Source: Sphingobacteriaceae bacterium | GTDB taxonomy: Bacteria > Bacteroidota > Bacteroidia > B-17B0 > Aurantibacillaceae | Length of the DNA: 47,824 nucleotides | Direction of reading: 5' to 3' | Assembly: GCA_947457335.1 (NCBI GenBank) | Contig: CANGWA010000003.1 | Coordinates: 1-47,824 of the forward strand | Shown here: positions 37,524 through 46,684 of the stretch, in pieces | Numbering within the stretch: the stretch's first letter is position 1 | Layout of the letters: each line of letters opens with the position of its first letter | The notes under the pieces: model-generated | What the model saw: the letters and a program-made list of their open reading frames with translations, nothing else | Databases searched by the model: none | What the model was told of the DNA's origin: nothing | Program-made: the position numbers and the translations under genes

Positions 37524-38150
37524 TTATCGTTGGTAAAGTCCGTACCCAAGCCCAATCGAAAGGACCAGTAAGAACAAAATGATCCAATACAGGGCCCCAC
37601 TGGTATATTCTTGTAACGATTGCGAATGGAGAGGAAGTCCATTTTGGGCGCGCTTTATTTGTTTTATCAATGCGTTGTAATGGGTTATTTCCAAATTGTT
37701 GATTTTAATCTTTTGTGATTCATTGAAGCGAATGGTGCACTGCAGGCCACTGTAATACACCCATTCCGTGCCGTTGTCACGGTATTTCTTTTCAAAAGGG
37801 GACTCGTCGAGGATGGTCGATTTTGATAGGTGATACGATCGGCGGTACAGCACAAAAGGCCGAATGAGTTTGAGCTCGCGGGGGTAAAGCCGAATAAACT
37901 TTAAGCGTAATAGGTACCATAAACCCATACCGGCGAAGCCAGCGAATAAAGCGGGAATTAGCCAAACATACCAAGGCGTGGGCACGTCGCTTTCATCCAC
38001 CCTATGCACTGTGGGACCAGGCCAACTGAGCGCCACTAATTCTATGAAAAAGACAACACCCAATACGAGTAAACTCACGTAAACAATCGAAGGTCCAGAC
38101 GTATAGAGGCGTGTTTTCTCTTCGCCTATAAAAGTAGACCTTCTCGTCAT
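37524..38150 (-). CDS. hypothetical membrane protein
   Basis: Three apparent hydrophobic segments around a soluble, possibly PH-like middle. Confidence 0.6.
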   Translation of the reverse strand: MTRRSTFIGEEKTRLYTSGPSIVYVSLLVLGVVFFIELVALSWPGPTVHRVDESDVPTPWYVWLIPALFAGFAGMGLWYLLRLKFIRLYPRELKLIRPFVLYRRSYHLSKSTILDESPFEKKYRDNGTEWVYYSGLQCTIRFNESQKIKINNLEITHYNALIKQIKRAQNGLPLHSQSLQEYTSGALYWIILFLLVLSIGLGYGLYQR

Positions 38151-38163
38151 GTTGAGTTGAATG

Positions 38164-39231
38164 TTAGCATTTCTTTCGGTTCAACCCCATGGTTTTAAGC
38201 ATCCATTTGGGCAATGGTTTTTCAGCGGGACGTTTTCTTAAATCCAAGTACCAACCAATTTTTTTGAGTAGCGGCACTTTCTTGGTTTCAACGAATTCAA
38301 TTAAGGTGCCATCAGGATCTTCAATGTAGGTAAAGTGTCCGGCCGCTTCACCCATTTCAAAGCCAGCGCCACCATCCACAGTAAACGGATGTCCCGCTTT
38401 TTCGCATGCTGTTTTCAAAGCCGCCATGTTGCGAATGTCAAAACACAAATGAATGAATCCCGGATCGCCCCAGAAACGCCCTTCGTATATTTTTCGTGGC
38501 GACCGTTCCTTAACAGCAATTAATTCAATTTCACCGCGACCTAGCAATTCAGAAAACGGTCCCACTCTTTTTTTCGAATGCGTTAACAAGGCGCGCTCGA
38601 GCACTTGATTGCCGCCAGGCACACCGTGCATATCGCTTTGCAATTGCGTTGTGCGGTACACCACTTTATCAAACCCAAGGATTTGTTGATAAAACGTAAT
38701 GGCACGGTCCATATTGGTTACCCCTACCACGGCTCCTGCCACACCGCCTTGCGCGCGACCGGTGCTAAAGAAATCGTCGAATTCAATTATTTCAAAAATG
38801 TTGCCGTAGGGGTCTTCCAGATAAAAATGCTTTTTGCCTGAAGGCGCAGTGGTAACAGGTGTGAGCAGCTTTACCCCCTTGCTCTTGAGCACGTCAAAAG
38901 TCGCCTGCACGTTGTCGGATTTCACTTTTACGATAAAGATGCCCAGATCGCCGGCTTCTGCCTTAAAGGTAGGTTTTACCGGTGTGCGGCTGGTGTACTG
39001 CCAAATTTCAAATCCCCCGCCACCCTTGGTGGTGATTGCTAAAATGGCCCTGCGGCTTTGCGGTTTTCCACCCGTATAAGGCAACATCAAGGCTGCCTCT
39101 GCCGCTTCATCAAACACGGGAATATCCATGCCTAAATGTTCATTGTACCATTTAAACGCCGCTTCCACATTTTCTACGCCCACGCCAGCTTGCTGAATCC
39201 CAGAAATAATATAGGTCATACCTTCCTTCAA
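38164..39231 (-). CDS. VOC family protein (two glyoxalase-like domains)
   Basis: Duplicated halves with GVGVENVEAAFKWYNEHLGM / GVTNMDRAITFYQQILGFDKV and YLEDPYGNIFEIIEF / YIEDPDGTLIEFVET. Start may be MTYI (39219). Confidence 0.85.
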   Translation of the reverse strand: MKEGMTYIISGIQQAGVGVENVEAAFKWYNEHLGMDIPVFDEAAEAALMLPYTGGKPQSRRAILAITTKGGGGFEIWQYTSRTPVKPTFKAEAGDLGIFIVKVKSDNVQATFDVLKSKGVKLLTPVTTAPSGKKHFYLEDPYGNIFEIIEFDDFFSTGRAQGGVAGAVVGVTNMDRAITFYQQILGFDKVVYRTTQLQSDMHGVPGGNQVLERALLTHSKKRVGPFSELLGRGEIELIAVKERSPRKIYEGRFWGDPGFIHLCFDIRNMAALKTACEKAGHPFTVDGGAGFEMGEAAGHFTYIEDPDGTLIEFVETKKVPLLKKIGWYLDLRKRPAEKPLPKWMLKTMGLNRKKC

Positions 39232-39321
39232 AATTGTAAGGGATAAAGTTAATCGAAAAGCGCGAGTTCATAAAATGAATCGCGATGGCGTTGAAGAAGA
39301 GAGAACAGGAGGGGTGGTGTA

Positions 39322-39475
39322 AACGCCTCAATTCTCAACTCCTAAAAAGGGGTGGAGGGTAGAGGTGTGTCAACGCCATTTACCATTAACAATTTACCAT
39401 TAACCCTTCACGCGTAAATGAACGCCAATGCTTCAATTCTCAATTCTCCATTTTCCATTCTCAACTTTCAATTAA
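39322..39475. repeat. degenerate 7-nt-period repeat tracts
   Basis: 39376-39410 CCATTTA CCATTAA CAATTTA CCATTAA CCCTTCA; 39434-39475 CAATTCT CAATTCT CCATTTT CCATTCT CAACTTT CAATTAA; 39329-39342 CAATTCT CAACTCC. Confidence 0.75.
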
Positions 39476-39478
39476 TTT

Positions 39479-39620
39479 GGGCGCCTTCACGCGCTTTCCG
39501 GCTGTAGTTGGCTCGCTGGGCCCGCCCGCACTAGGGCGTACGGGGTCTTCTGCCTCCGCCGCCCAAGTGCAGGCAGGGCCCACCTTCGCCAAGCTACTGC
39601 CTGCAATCGCTGGCGCACGT
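39479..39620 (+). repeat. dispersed hairpin-forming repeat, copy 1
   Basis: Shares CGCTTTCCGGCTGTAGTTGGCTCG, GTACGGGGTCTTC, GCCTCCG, CCAAGCTACTGCCTGCAATCG and TTGGCGCACGTT-like blocks with the reverse complement of 41652-41839. Confidence 0.9.
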
Positions 39621-39754
39621 TTACAAAAGGCGTTGTGGCCAATTGTCCCTTTACCATTTCGTGTAAATGCATCTCATTTATCACAAGACAAGAGTTGCAA
39701 AATAGAGTTGCGAACGAATGACCAATGCCTTAATTTTAGCGTTTTTATAAGAGT

Positions 39755-40942
39755 ATGTACGGCCAATTACAACAGCAACTGCAAAACACGCTTGCAGAAA
39801 TCGAAAGCAACGGATTGTTTAAACGCGAACGCATCATTACTACACCTATGGATGCAGTGGTGAAAGTAAATGGCAAGGATGTTGTTATTTTTTGTGCAAA
39901 CAATTACTTGGGCTTGTCTAGCCACCCCCGTGTTATTGAAGGCGCTCGCAAGGCGCTCGACACACACGGTTACGGCATGAGCAGCGTGCGCTTTATTTGT
40001 GGCACGCAAGACCAACATAAAGTGCTCGAAAAAAAGGTGGCCGATTTCCTGGGCACAGAAGATACCATTTTGTATGCAGCGGCCTTCGACGCTAACGGCG
40101 GAGTGTTTGAGCCCTTGTTCGATGAAAACGATGCCATCATTAGTGACGAATTGAACCACGCGTCAATTATTGATGGCGTGCGTTTGTGCAAGGCACAACG
40201 CTACCGGTATAAAAATTGCGACATGGCTGATCTCGAAGAGCAGCTCATTAAAGCACAAGCGCAGCGGCACCGCATTATTGTTACCGACGGCGTGTTTAGC
40301 ATGGATGGATTTGTAGCTCCCCTCGATAAAATTTGCGACCTCGCCGATAAATACAATGCCTTGGTGATGGTGGACGAAAGCCACGCCACTGGGTTTATTG
40401 GTAAAACGGGGCGTGGTACCATTGAGTACCGCAACGTGATGGGCCGTGTGGACATTGTGACCGGCACCTTGGGCAAGGCGTTAGGTGGCGCCATGGGCGG
40501 ATTTACTAGTGGAAGAAAAGAAATCATTGAAATGTTGCGTCAACGGTCGCGCCCTTATTTGTTTAGTAATTCTTTGTCGCCAGTTATTGTTGGTGCTAGC
40601 ATAGCCGTATTCGACATGCTCACTGAAACTACTACCCTGCGTGACAAATTAGAATGGAACATCAACTACTTTAAAGCCGGTATTAAGTCCGCCGGCTTCG
40701 ACATTCGCGAAGGCGAATCGGCCATTGTGCCGGTGATGTTGTACGACGCTAAACTCTCGCAACAATTCGCCGATAAATTATTGGCGGAGGGCATTTATGT
40801 TATTGGTTTCTTTTATCCCGTGGTGCCAAAGGACAAGGCGCGCATTCGCGTGCAATTGAGCGCCGCGCACGAAAAAGAACATTTGGATCAAGCCATTGCC
40901 GCCTTCACCAAGGTGGGTAAAGAGTTGGGGGTGATCAAATAA
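39755..40942 (+). CDS. kbl: glycine C-acetyltransferase (2-amino-3-ketobutyrate CoA ligase)
   Basis: [80 protein letters not shown]. Confidence 0.93.
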   Translation: MYGQLQQQLQNTLAEIESNGLFKRERIITTPMDAVVKVNGKDVVIFCANNYLGLSSHPRVIEGARKALDTHGYGMSSVRFICGTQDQHKVLEKKVADFLGTEDTILYAAAFDANGGVFEPLFDENDAIISDELNHASIIDGVRLCKAQRYRYKNCDMADLEEQLIKAQAQRHRIIVTDGVFSMDGFVAPLDKICDLADKYNALVMVDESHATGFIGKTGRGTIEYRNVMGRVDIVTGTLGKALGGAMGGFTSGRKEIIEMLRQRSRPYLFSNSLSPVIVGASIAVFDMLTETTTLRDKLEWNINYFKAGIKSAGFDIREGESAIVPVMLYDAKLSQQFADKLLAEGIYVIGFFYPVVPKDKARIRVQLSAAHEKEHLDQAIAAFTKVGKELGVIK

Positions 40943-41033
40943 AATGGCCCAGCTCTCAAAACGGCTTTGAACGGGTAAGTAAAAATTTGTTTCTTCGACA
41001 ATTACGAATACCTTCGTTTAATATCCTATTTAT

Positions 41034-41480
41034 ATGATGCCTAACATTCAACTCAGTGGTCTTGCCATACTGTTAACGGTGGTAGCCACTTTTATTTTTG
41101 GTTTTATTTGGTACACACCCTTGTTTGGTAAGGCGTGGGCAAAAGAGCTTGGTCTAAATATGGACCGCAAGCCCACCACTGGAGAATTCATGAAAGGAAT
41201 TACCTTGAATTTGCTTGGTAACCTGCTTATGGCGTGGGTACTAGCGCACAATTGTGCAGTGTGGAATCCAACAACATGGGGACTTCCAGCGTCGACCGAA
41301 ATGACACCCGGTTTTATGGCGGTAATGAGCGGGTTGTTTACCTATCTCGGTTTCTTCTTGCCAACCGACCTCAGCACCATTGCCTGGGAAGGAAAATCGA
41401 TGAAATTGTTTTTCATCAATACCTTCTACCACCTAGGTAATGTGCTCATCGCTTCATTCATACTGATTTTCGTACACTAA
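41034..41480 (+). CDS. DUF1761-like membrane protein
   Basis: About four TM segments, FGFIWYTPLFGKAWAKELGL N-terminus and a YHLGNVLIASFIL end. Confidence 0.7.
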   Translation: MMPNIQLSGLAILLTVVATFIFGFIWYTPLFGKAWAKELGLNMDRKPTTGEFMKGITLNLLGNLLMAWVLAHNCAVWNPTTWGLPASTEMTPGFMAVMSGLFTYLGFFLPTDLSTIAWEGKSMKLFFINTFYHLGNVLIASFILIFVH

Positions 41481-41651
41481 GTCCGCCTTACTGCTTGTGC
41501 AGTAATTGATTAGACGTGTGCATCTATTTGTTAAGGTTGCTAGAAGAAGCAAGCCGTGTTCGGTTATGGATGTTTTGAGCAGTGCTTATTCGTAAATGCA
41601 ATTGAAATAACCTGGCGTTAGAGGGGGCTGTAAATGGTGAAAACGTTCGCC

Positions 41652-41839
41652 GTAACGTGCGCCAACGATTGCAGGCAGTAGCTTGGTGAAGTAATGCCGT
41701 GCCTACACTTGGGTGACGGAGGCTGAGGGCGAAGCCGGAAGACCCCGTACACCTTAGTGTAGGCAGGCAGGACGAGCCAACTACAGCCGGAAAGCGTGGT
41801 GCCGCTGAAAGTATATGGTGTTAACGGAGGCAGGCGCCC
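41652..41839 (-). repeat. dispersed hairpin-forming repeat, copy 2, inverted relative to copy 1
   Basis: Reverse complement aligns to 39479-39620, with an extra block near one end and a longer loop. Confidence 0.9.
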
Positions 41840-41907
41840 AAAAAACAGAGTTAAAGCGGAGGGTGAGAGCGAGAATGACTCTCCCATTTTTTCCGTAATT
41901 TCAACGC

Positions 41908-42903
41908 ATGATGTCTGCAGATATTGCTGTTATTGGTAGTGGAAGTTGGGCGACCGCATTAGCGAAATTGTTATTGAACAATGTCTCGCGCATTCACTGG
42001 TATGTGCGAAAACAAGAAGACATTGTGCACTTCAACACCTTTGGCAATAATCCCCGGTACTTGACCTCGGTGGATTTTGATACTTCTAAAATTGTTTTTC
42101 AAGACCACGTGTTGTCGGCTATTCGCGAAGCACGGATAGTGGTGTTGGCGATTCCCTCAGCGTTTGTTCATGCTTCGCTGCGTGATTTGCCAGCAGAGAC
42201 GTTTAAGGACAAGGTGGTGTTTTCTGCCATTAAGGGCATTGTGCCCGAGTACAATTTAATTGTTGGGGAATACCTGCATAAAGTGCATGGAGTGCCGTTT
42301 GAGAACATTGGTGTCATTACCGGCCCCTGTCACGCCGAAGAAGTAGCGCTTGAGAAGTTAAGTTATTTGACCATTGCCTCGCGCACAGAGTTGTATGCGC
42401 GCGAATTGGCCACCATGCTCAATTGCCGTTATTTAAAAACAACGGTGAGCGATGACATCTATGGTACCGAATATTCAGCCGTATTAAAGAATGTGATTGC
42501 CGTAGCTGGCGGCATTTGCCACAGTTTAGGGTATGGAGATAATTTCTTAGCGGTGCTGGTGAGCAATGCGATCCAAGAGATGAAGGCGTTTGTGGATGAG
42601 GTGCATCCCATTGATAGGGACATTAAGGCTTCGGCTTATCTGGGCGATTTATTGGTTACTGCGTATTCACAATTTAGTCGTAACCGTATGTTTGGCGCGA
42701 TGTTGGGAAAGGGTTACAGTGTAAAGCAGGCGCAGATGGAAATGAACATGGTGGCAGAAGGGTATTATGCGGTGAAGTGTGTGCATGAAATCAAGCAGGC
42801 CTACAACGTGCACATGCCCATTACAGATGCGGTATACAACATTGTTTACCGACAAGCCGATGTGCGCCGTGAAATTCAAAAACTTTCGGAACTTTTAAGC
42901 TGA
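41908..42903 (+). CDS. gpsA: NAD(P)H-dependent glycerol-3-phosphate dehydrogenase
   Basis: VIGSGSWATALAKLL Rossmann motif, VITGPCHAEEVALEKLSYLTIAS, EYSAVLKNVIAVAGGICHSLGYGDN. Confidence 0.94.
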   Translation: MMSADIAVIGSGSWATALAKLLLNNVSRIHWYVRKQEDIVHFNTFGNNPRYLTSVDFDTSKIVFQDHVLSAIREARIVVLAIPSAFVHASLRDLPAETFKDKVVFSAIKGIVPEYNLIVGEYLHKVHGVPFENIGVITGPCHAEEVALEKLSYLTIASRTELYARELATMLNCRYLKTTVSDDIYGTEYSAVLKNVIAVAGGICHSLGYGDNFLAVLVSNAIQEMKAFVDEVHPIDRDIKASAYLGDLLVTAYSQFSRNRMFGAMLGKGYSVKQAQMEMNMVAEGYYAVKCVHEIKQAYNVHMPITDAVYNIVYRQADVRREIQKLSELLS

Positions 42904-43541
42904 TGCGCAAGACCATCGCCACTGGTTTATCTGTCCTCCTGCACCCGATGCTCATGCCCACGTATGGCATCTTGTTATTTTTCTTCGGCATGAAGGGTAC
43001 GGTATACGATTACATGACTCCCGAACCATTGAAGTGGCGCCTAACCCTCATCGTCTTGGTATTTACTTTTGTTTTTCCCTCCATCAACCTATTTGTCCTC
43101 TATAAATTACAACGCATTGGTGACTTAACATTGAGTGAGCAGCGGGAGCGGACCTTTCCTTACTTGGTGACATCGCTTTTTTATTTTGGGTTGTTTTATT
43201 TGTTGATGGATGTGAATTTATGGCCCGAGATAAAACTGTTTATACTTGGAGCGGGACTTGCTATTGTGTTGACGGCGCTTATTAATACCGTGACAAAGAT
43301 TAGCGCTCACATGGTGGGTATTGGCGGGTTGACGGGGGTAACAATAGCCTTGTCCTACTTGGCACGGCTCGACCTCATGGGGGCGATTGTTGTTTTGATT
43401 ATTACAGCGGGGGTGATTGGTACTGCGCGTTTGGTGTTAGCGGCACACACTGCTCAGCAATTATACTTGGGTTTTGGATTAGGCTTATTGGTGCAACTCA
43501 TGATGCTTTATATTGGTCTTGGAGGGGGCTTTTTTGTATGA
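42903..43541 (+). CDS. multi-TM membrane protein, possibly PAP2-related
   Basis: Six or so hydrophobic segments, NTVTKISAHMVGIGGLTG and AAHTAQQLYLGFGLG. Confidence 0.6.
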   Translation: MRKTIATGLSVLLHPMLMPTYGILLFFFGMKGTVYDYMTPEPLKWRLTLIVLVFTFVFPSINLFVLYKLQRIGDLTLSEQRERTFPYLVTSLFYFGLFYLLMDVNLWPEIKLFILGAGLAIVLTALINTVTKISAHMVGIGGLTGVTIALSYLARLDLMGAIVVLIITAGVIGTARLVLAAHTAQQLYLGFGLGLLVQLMMLYIGLGGGFFV

Positions 43542-44542
43542 AAAAACTAGTCCTCGGTGCCTGCGGCATAGTAGGCAGCCACGTGGCCTTGCAGTTAGTG
43601 AAGGCGGGAGAGCAGGTTAGGGCCGCCAAACGTCCCGCTACTAGCACCGAGCGCCTCGAGCGGCTTTTTGCCATTTATGGTGAAAGGGCGTTAGCGGCGC
43701 AGTTGGAGTGGGTAGATGTGGAGTTGGAAGACCCTTATTCCATTGAAGCCGCATTAGACGGGTGCGATGCAGTATACCATTGTGCGGGGTATGTTTCGTT
43801 TCGTTCGAGTGAGCGCGAGAAATTATTTAGGATTAACGAAGGGGGCACCCGTCACGTGGTGAATGCCTGTTTGTACAAGGGGGGAGTAGTATTGTGTTAT
43901 GTGAGTTCGGTGGCGACTATACACAACGAAGACTTGCGGCGCAAGATGACGGAGCAGGTTTTTTGGAAGAAAAGTGGACACGAGAGTTACTATGCCATTA
44001 GCAAGTACAATGCTGAGCGTGAAGTTTGGCGGGGCATGGAGGAAGGTTTGAAGGCCGTGATCGTTAATCCGGGTGTTATTTTATCGGCTGGGTTTGATAA
44101 CCAATCCAGTTCACGCATGTTTACCACTTGCCGCAAGGGCAACCTCTTTTATCCCCCCGGCACCACGGCTTACATTTATGCCGGTGATTTGGCCCGAATC
44201 ATGTTGGAGTTGACACGCAGGGAACTTTTTGGCGAGCGCTACATTGTGATTGAAGGCAATTATTCCTACCAAGCTATTTTTTCGCGGGTTCAGCAGAATT
44301 TTGGCCGTCGTCCCCCGCTCATTAAGGCGGGTAAGTGGCTATTAAGAGCCGGTTGGTTGGTAGAGCGGGCTTTGTCCCTTTTCGGTCGCGAACCGGCGCT
44401 GACCCGTTCGCTGATCCGTTCGGCGCTAAACAACCAGCAGTTTGATGGGTCGAAGGTGGTGGAAACCCTTTCTATTCAGCTGACCCCTGTGATGGAAGCC
44501 CTTGATACCATTTGTGAGCAGATCACTCATGAAAACGCCTAG
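43538..44542 (+). CDS. NAD-dependent epimerase/dehydratase-type (extended SDR) protein
   Basis: LGACGIVGSHVALQLV, VYHCAGYVSF, YYAISKYNAEREVWR. Confidence 0.88.
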   Translation: MKKLVLGACGIVGSHVALQLVKAGEQVRAAKRPATSTERLERLFAIYGERALAAQLEWVDVELEDPYSIEAALDGCDAVYHCAGYVSFRSSEREKLFRINEGGTRHVVNACLYKGGVVLCYVSSVATIHNEDLRRKMTEQVFWKKSGHESYYAISKYNAEREVWRGMEEGLKAVIVNPGVILSAGFDNQSSSRMFTTCRKGNLFYPPGTTAYIYAGDLARIMLELTRRELFGERYIVIEGNYSYQAIFSRVQQNFGRRPPLIKAGKWLLRAGWLVERALSLFGREPALTRSLIRSALNNQQFDGSKVVETLSIQLTPVMEALDTICEQITHENA

Positions 44543-44629
44543 GTAATTTTTCCGAATTTTTTTGGTTAGTGGCATAGTTTTTGGTGATTGTCAGCGAATT
44601 CCATATATTAGTAAGATTATTTGACGAAT

Positions 44630-45247
44630 ATGCACATCGCGATTGCGGGAAACATTGGATCGGGGAAGACGACACTTACATCGTTATTGGCAAAACACTA
44701 TAAATGGCATGCACATTACGAAGATGCAGATGACAATCCTTATTTGAATGATTTTTATGAGGACATGCAGCGTTGGTCGTTCAATTTGCAGGTGTATTTT
44801 TTGAATAACCGTTTCAGTCAGATTTTAGACATCCGCAAGGGAAAGCACACGGTGGTTCAGGATCGTACCATTTACGAGGACGCTTATATTTTTGCACCGA
44901 ATTTACACGCCATGGGATTGATGACCACGCGTGATTTTGATAATTATTTTGCGCTGTTTAAGTTAATGGAAGGCTTGATTAAGGCGCCGGACCTTATCAT
45001 TTATTTAAGAGCCAGTGTACCAACCTTGGTGCGCCAGATTCAGAAGCGAGGCAGGGATTATGAGAACAGCATTCGTCTCGATTATTTAAAGCGTTTGAAT
45101 GAGCGTTACGAGGCGTGGTTGAGTTCTTATGAAGCGGGTAAGGTATTGGTAGTGGATGTTGATGAAATTAATTTCAGTGAAAACAAAGAAGATTTCGGAA
45201 AAGTCATTCGTTTGATTGATGCCGAATTGAATGGATTGTTCAAGTAA
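44630..45247 (+). CDS. deoxynucleoside kinase
   Basis: IAIAGNIGSGKTTLTSLLAKHY P-loop, QDRTIYEDAYIFAPNL, YLRASVPTLVRQIQKRGRDYE. Confidence 0.92.
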   Translation: MHIAIAGNIGSGKTTLTSLLAKHYKWHAHYEDADDNPYLNDFYEDMQRWSFNLQVYFLNNRFSQILDIRKGKHTVVQDRTIYEDAYIFAPNLHAMGLMTTRDFDNYFALFKLMEGLIKAPDLIIYLRASVPTLVRQIQKRGRDYENSIRLDYLKRLNERYEAWLSSYEAGKVLVVDVDEINFSENKEDFGKVIRLIDAELNGLFK

Positions 45248-45250
45248 TCG

Positions 45251-45820
45251 GTGAGCACAACCCTCTATAACGACGCTGAGTTTTTTCAGAAGAAATTTCT
45301 GGAGGAAATAAGCCGCGTGAGCAGTACCAATGAGGTATTGGTTTCGTATGATGGGTTATTGAATCCCGATACCATTGCCAAATTGGAGACGGAAATTGAA
45401 TCCAAAATTCTTGAAAAAAATTTACCAAAGGGACTTGTGAGAAAGGTATTCTTTATTTGTATTGAATCCCTTCAAAACATGTACATCCATGGTTATAACG
45501 ACCATGAAGGCCGCAAGCACAATTTTTTTGTGCTGTATTTAAATGGCGAAAAGGTCAACATGATTACAGCAAATTTGGTGGCGAATGCGGCCATTGAGAA
45601 GATGACGAGGCACATTGCTAAAATCAATTCGTTTGACGATCCAGCCGCCTTAAAGGCCTTTTATTTGGAGCGCCTTGAAAACAATGAAATCAGTGAAAAG
45701 GGCGCGGGACTGGGCTTTATCACTATTTGCATGAAGAGTGGCAACAAGCTCAACACTTCTTTTGAATCCATGAACGACGATCGCTCGTTGTTTAAAATGG
45801 AAGTGGCCATTTCGGCCTAA
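45251..45820 (+). CDS. SiaB family protein kinase
   Basis: GTG start. IESLQNMYIHGYNDHEGRKHNFFVLYLNGEKV and EKGAGLGFITICMKSGNKLNTSFESMNDDRSLFKMEV match this GHKL-like family as I recall it. Confidence 0.75.
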   Translation: MSTTLYNDAEFFQKKFLEEISRVSSTNEVLVSYDGLLNPDTIAKLETEIESKILEKNLPKGLVRKVFFICIESLQNMYIHGYNDHEGRKHNFFVLYLNGEKVNMITANLVANAAIEKMTRHIAKINSFDDPAALKAFYLERLENNEISEKGAGLGFITICMKSGNKLNTSFESMNDDRSLFKMEVAISA

Positions 45821-46590
45821 ACCTTACCTATTGCTTTTTCTGCTTCAATGGTCAGTTCAATGAACTGGGCCACGTTGAGTTGTTCGGGACGTTTGTCGAG
45901 CAGTGCATGTGAAAACGTAGCGCCATTCATCATGGGTTTGATGCTATTGCGAATGGTTTTGCGGCGTTGGTTGAAAGTTGTTTTCACCACTTGTTTGAAC
46001 AAGACTTCGCTGCAGGGCAGTTGTAAGGTGCCATTGCGTTTGAGGCGAATCACGCCACTTTTTACTTTTGGCGGCGGATCAAACACGTGTTCGCTAACTG
46101 TAAACAAGTATTCAATGTCGTAAAACGCTTGTAGCAACACACTCAGAATGCCGTACACTTTTGAGCCCGGCGGTGACGCCAGTCGTTCGGCCACTTCTTT
46201 TTGAAACATGCCAACCACACAAGGAATGTCGTGCCGTTGTTCGTATACCCGAAACATGATTTGACTGCTGATGTTGTAGGGAAAATTACCAATGATGTTG
46301 AAGGGGCCGTTGGTAATCGCTTTTAAATCTGATTCCAAAAAATCTTTTAAGTGAAACTTTTTGGCATACTGCGGGTAGGAGGCCTGGAGGTAGGCGATTG
46401 ATTCCTCATCCACATCCAGCGCATTGAAATGGTTGAGGTGCATGAGGTGGCGGGTGAGCACACCAGTGCCGGGACCAATTTCAATGATGGGCGTTAGCGT
46501 ATCCACCTCTGTGAGAGAGGTTACAATACGCTCTGCAATTCCTTCATCCTTCAGGAAATGCTGGCCAAGATGTTTTTTTGCTCTTACCAC
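45817..46590 (-). CDS. rsmA: 16S rRNA (adenine1518-N6/adenine1519-N6)-dimethyltransferase
   Basis: KKHLGQHFLKDEGIAERIV, IEIGPGTGVLTRHL, IIGNFPYNISSQIMFRV, FNQRRKTIRNSIK. Confidence 0.96.
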   Translation of the reverse strand: MVRAKKHLGQHFLKDEGIAERIVTSLTEVDTLTPIIEIGPGTGVLTRHLMHLNHFNALDVDEESIAYLQASYPQYAKKFHLKDFLESDLKAITNGPFNIIGNFPYNISSQIMFRVYEQRHDIPCVVGMFQKEVAERLASPPGSKVYGILSVLLQAFYDIEYLFTVSEHVFDPPPKVKSGVIRLKRNGTLQLPCSEVLFKQVVKTTFNQRRKTIRNSIKPMMNGATFSHALLDKRPEQLNVAQFIELTIEAEKAIGKV

Positions 46591-46684
46591 GGGTTAAAAG
46601 TACTAAACACTGGTTGATTTATTCATTATTCCCTCTTGCTAGATGCGCTATAAGGTGATTTTTCTGTATTTTTAAAGCATCCAA

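Noticed and set aside
39376-39475. Possible CRISPR array
   Set aside because: Units are only 7 nt, degenerate and without spacers; no cas genes nearby.
39477-39863. 128-aa plus-strand ORF
   Set aside because: Runs through hairpin repeat copy 1 and into kbl in another frame; composition looks like translated repeat DNA.
41489-41504. TACTGC-TTGT-GCAGTA hairpin after the DUF1761-like gene
   Set aside because: Perfect 6-bp stem but no following T tract, so not supported as an intrinsic terminator.
41618-41887. 89-aa minus-strand ORF
   Set aside because: Lies entirely over hairpin repeat copy 2; no protein-like features.
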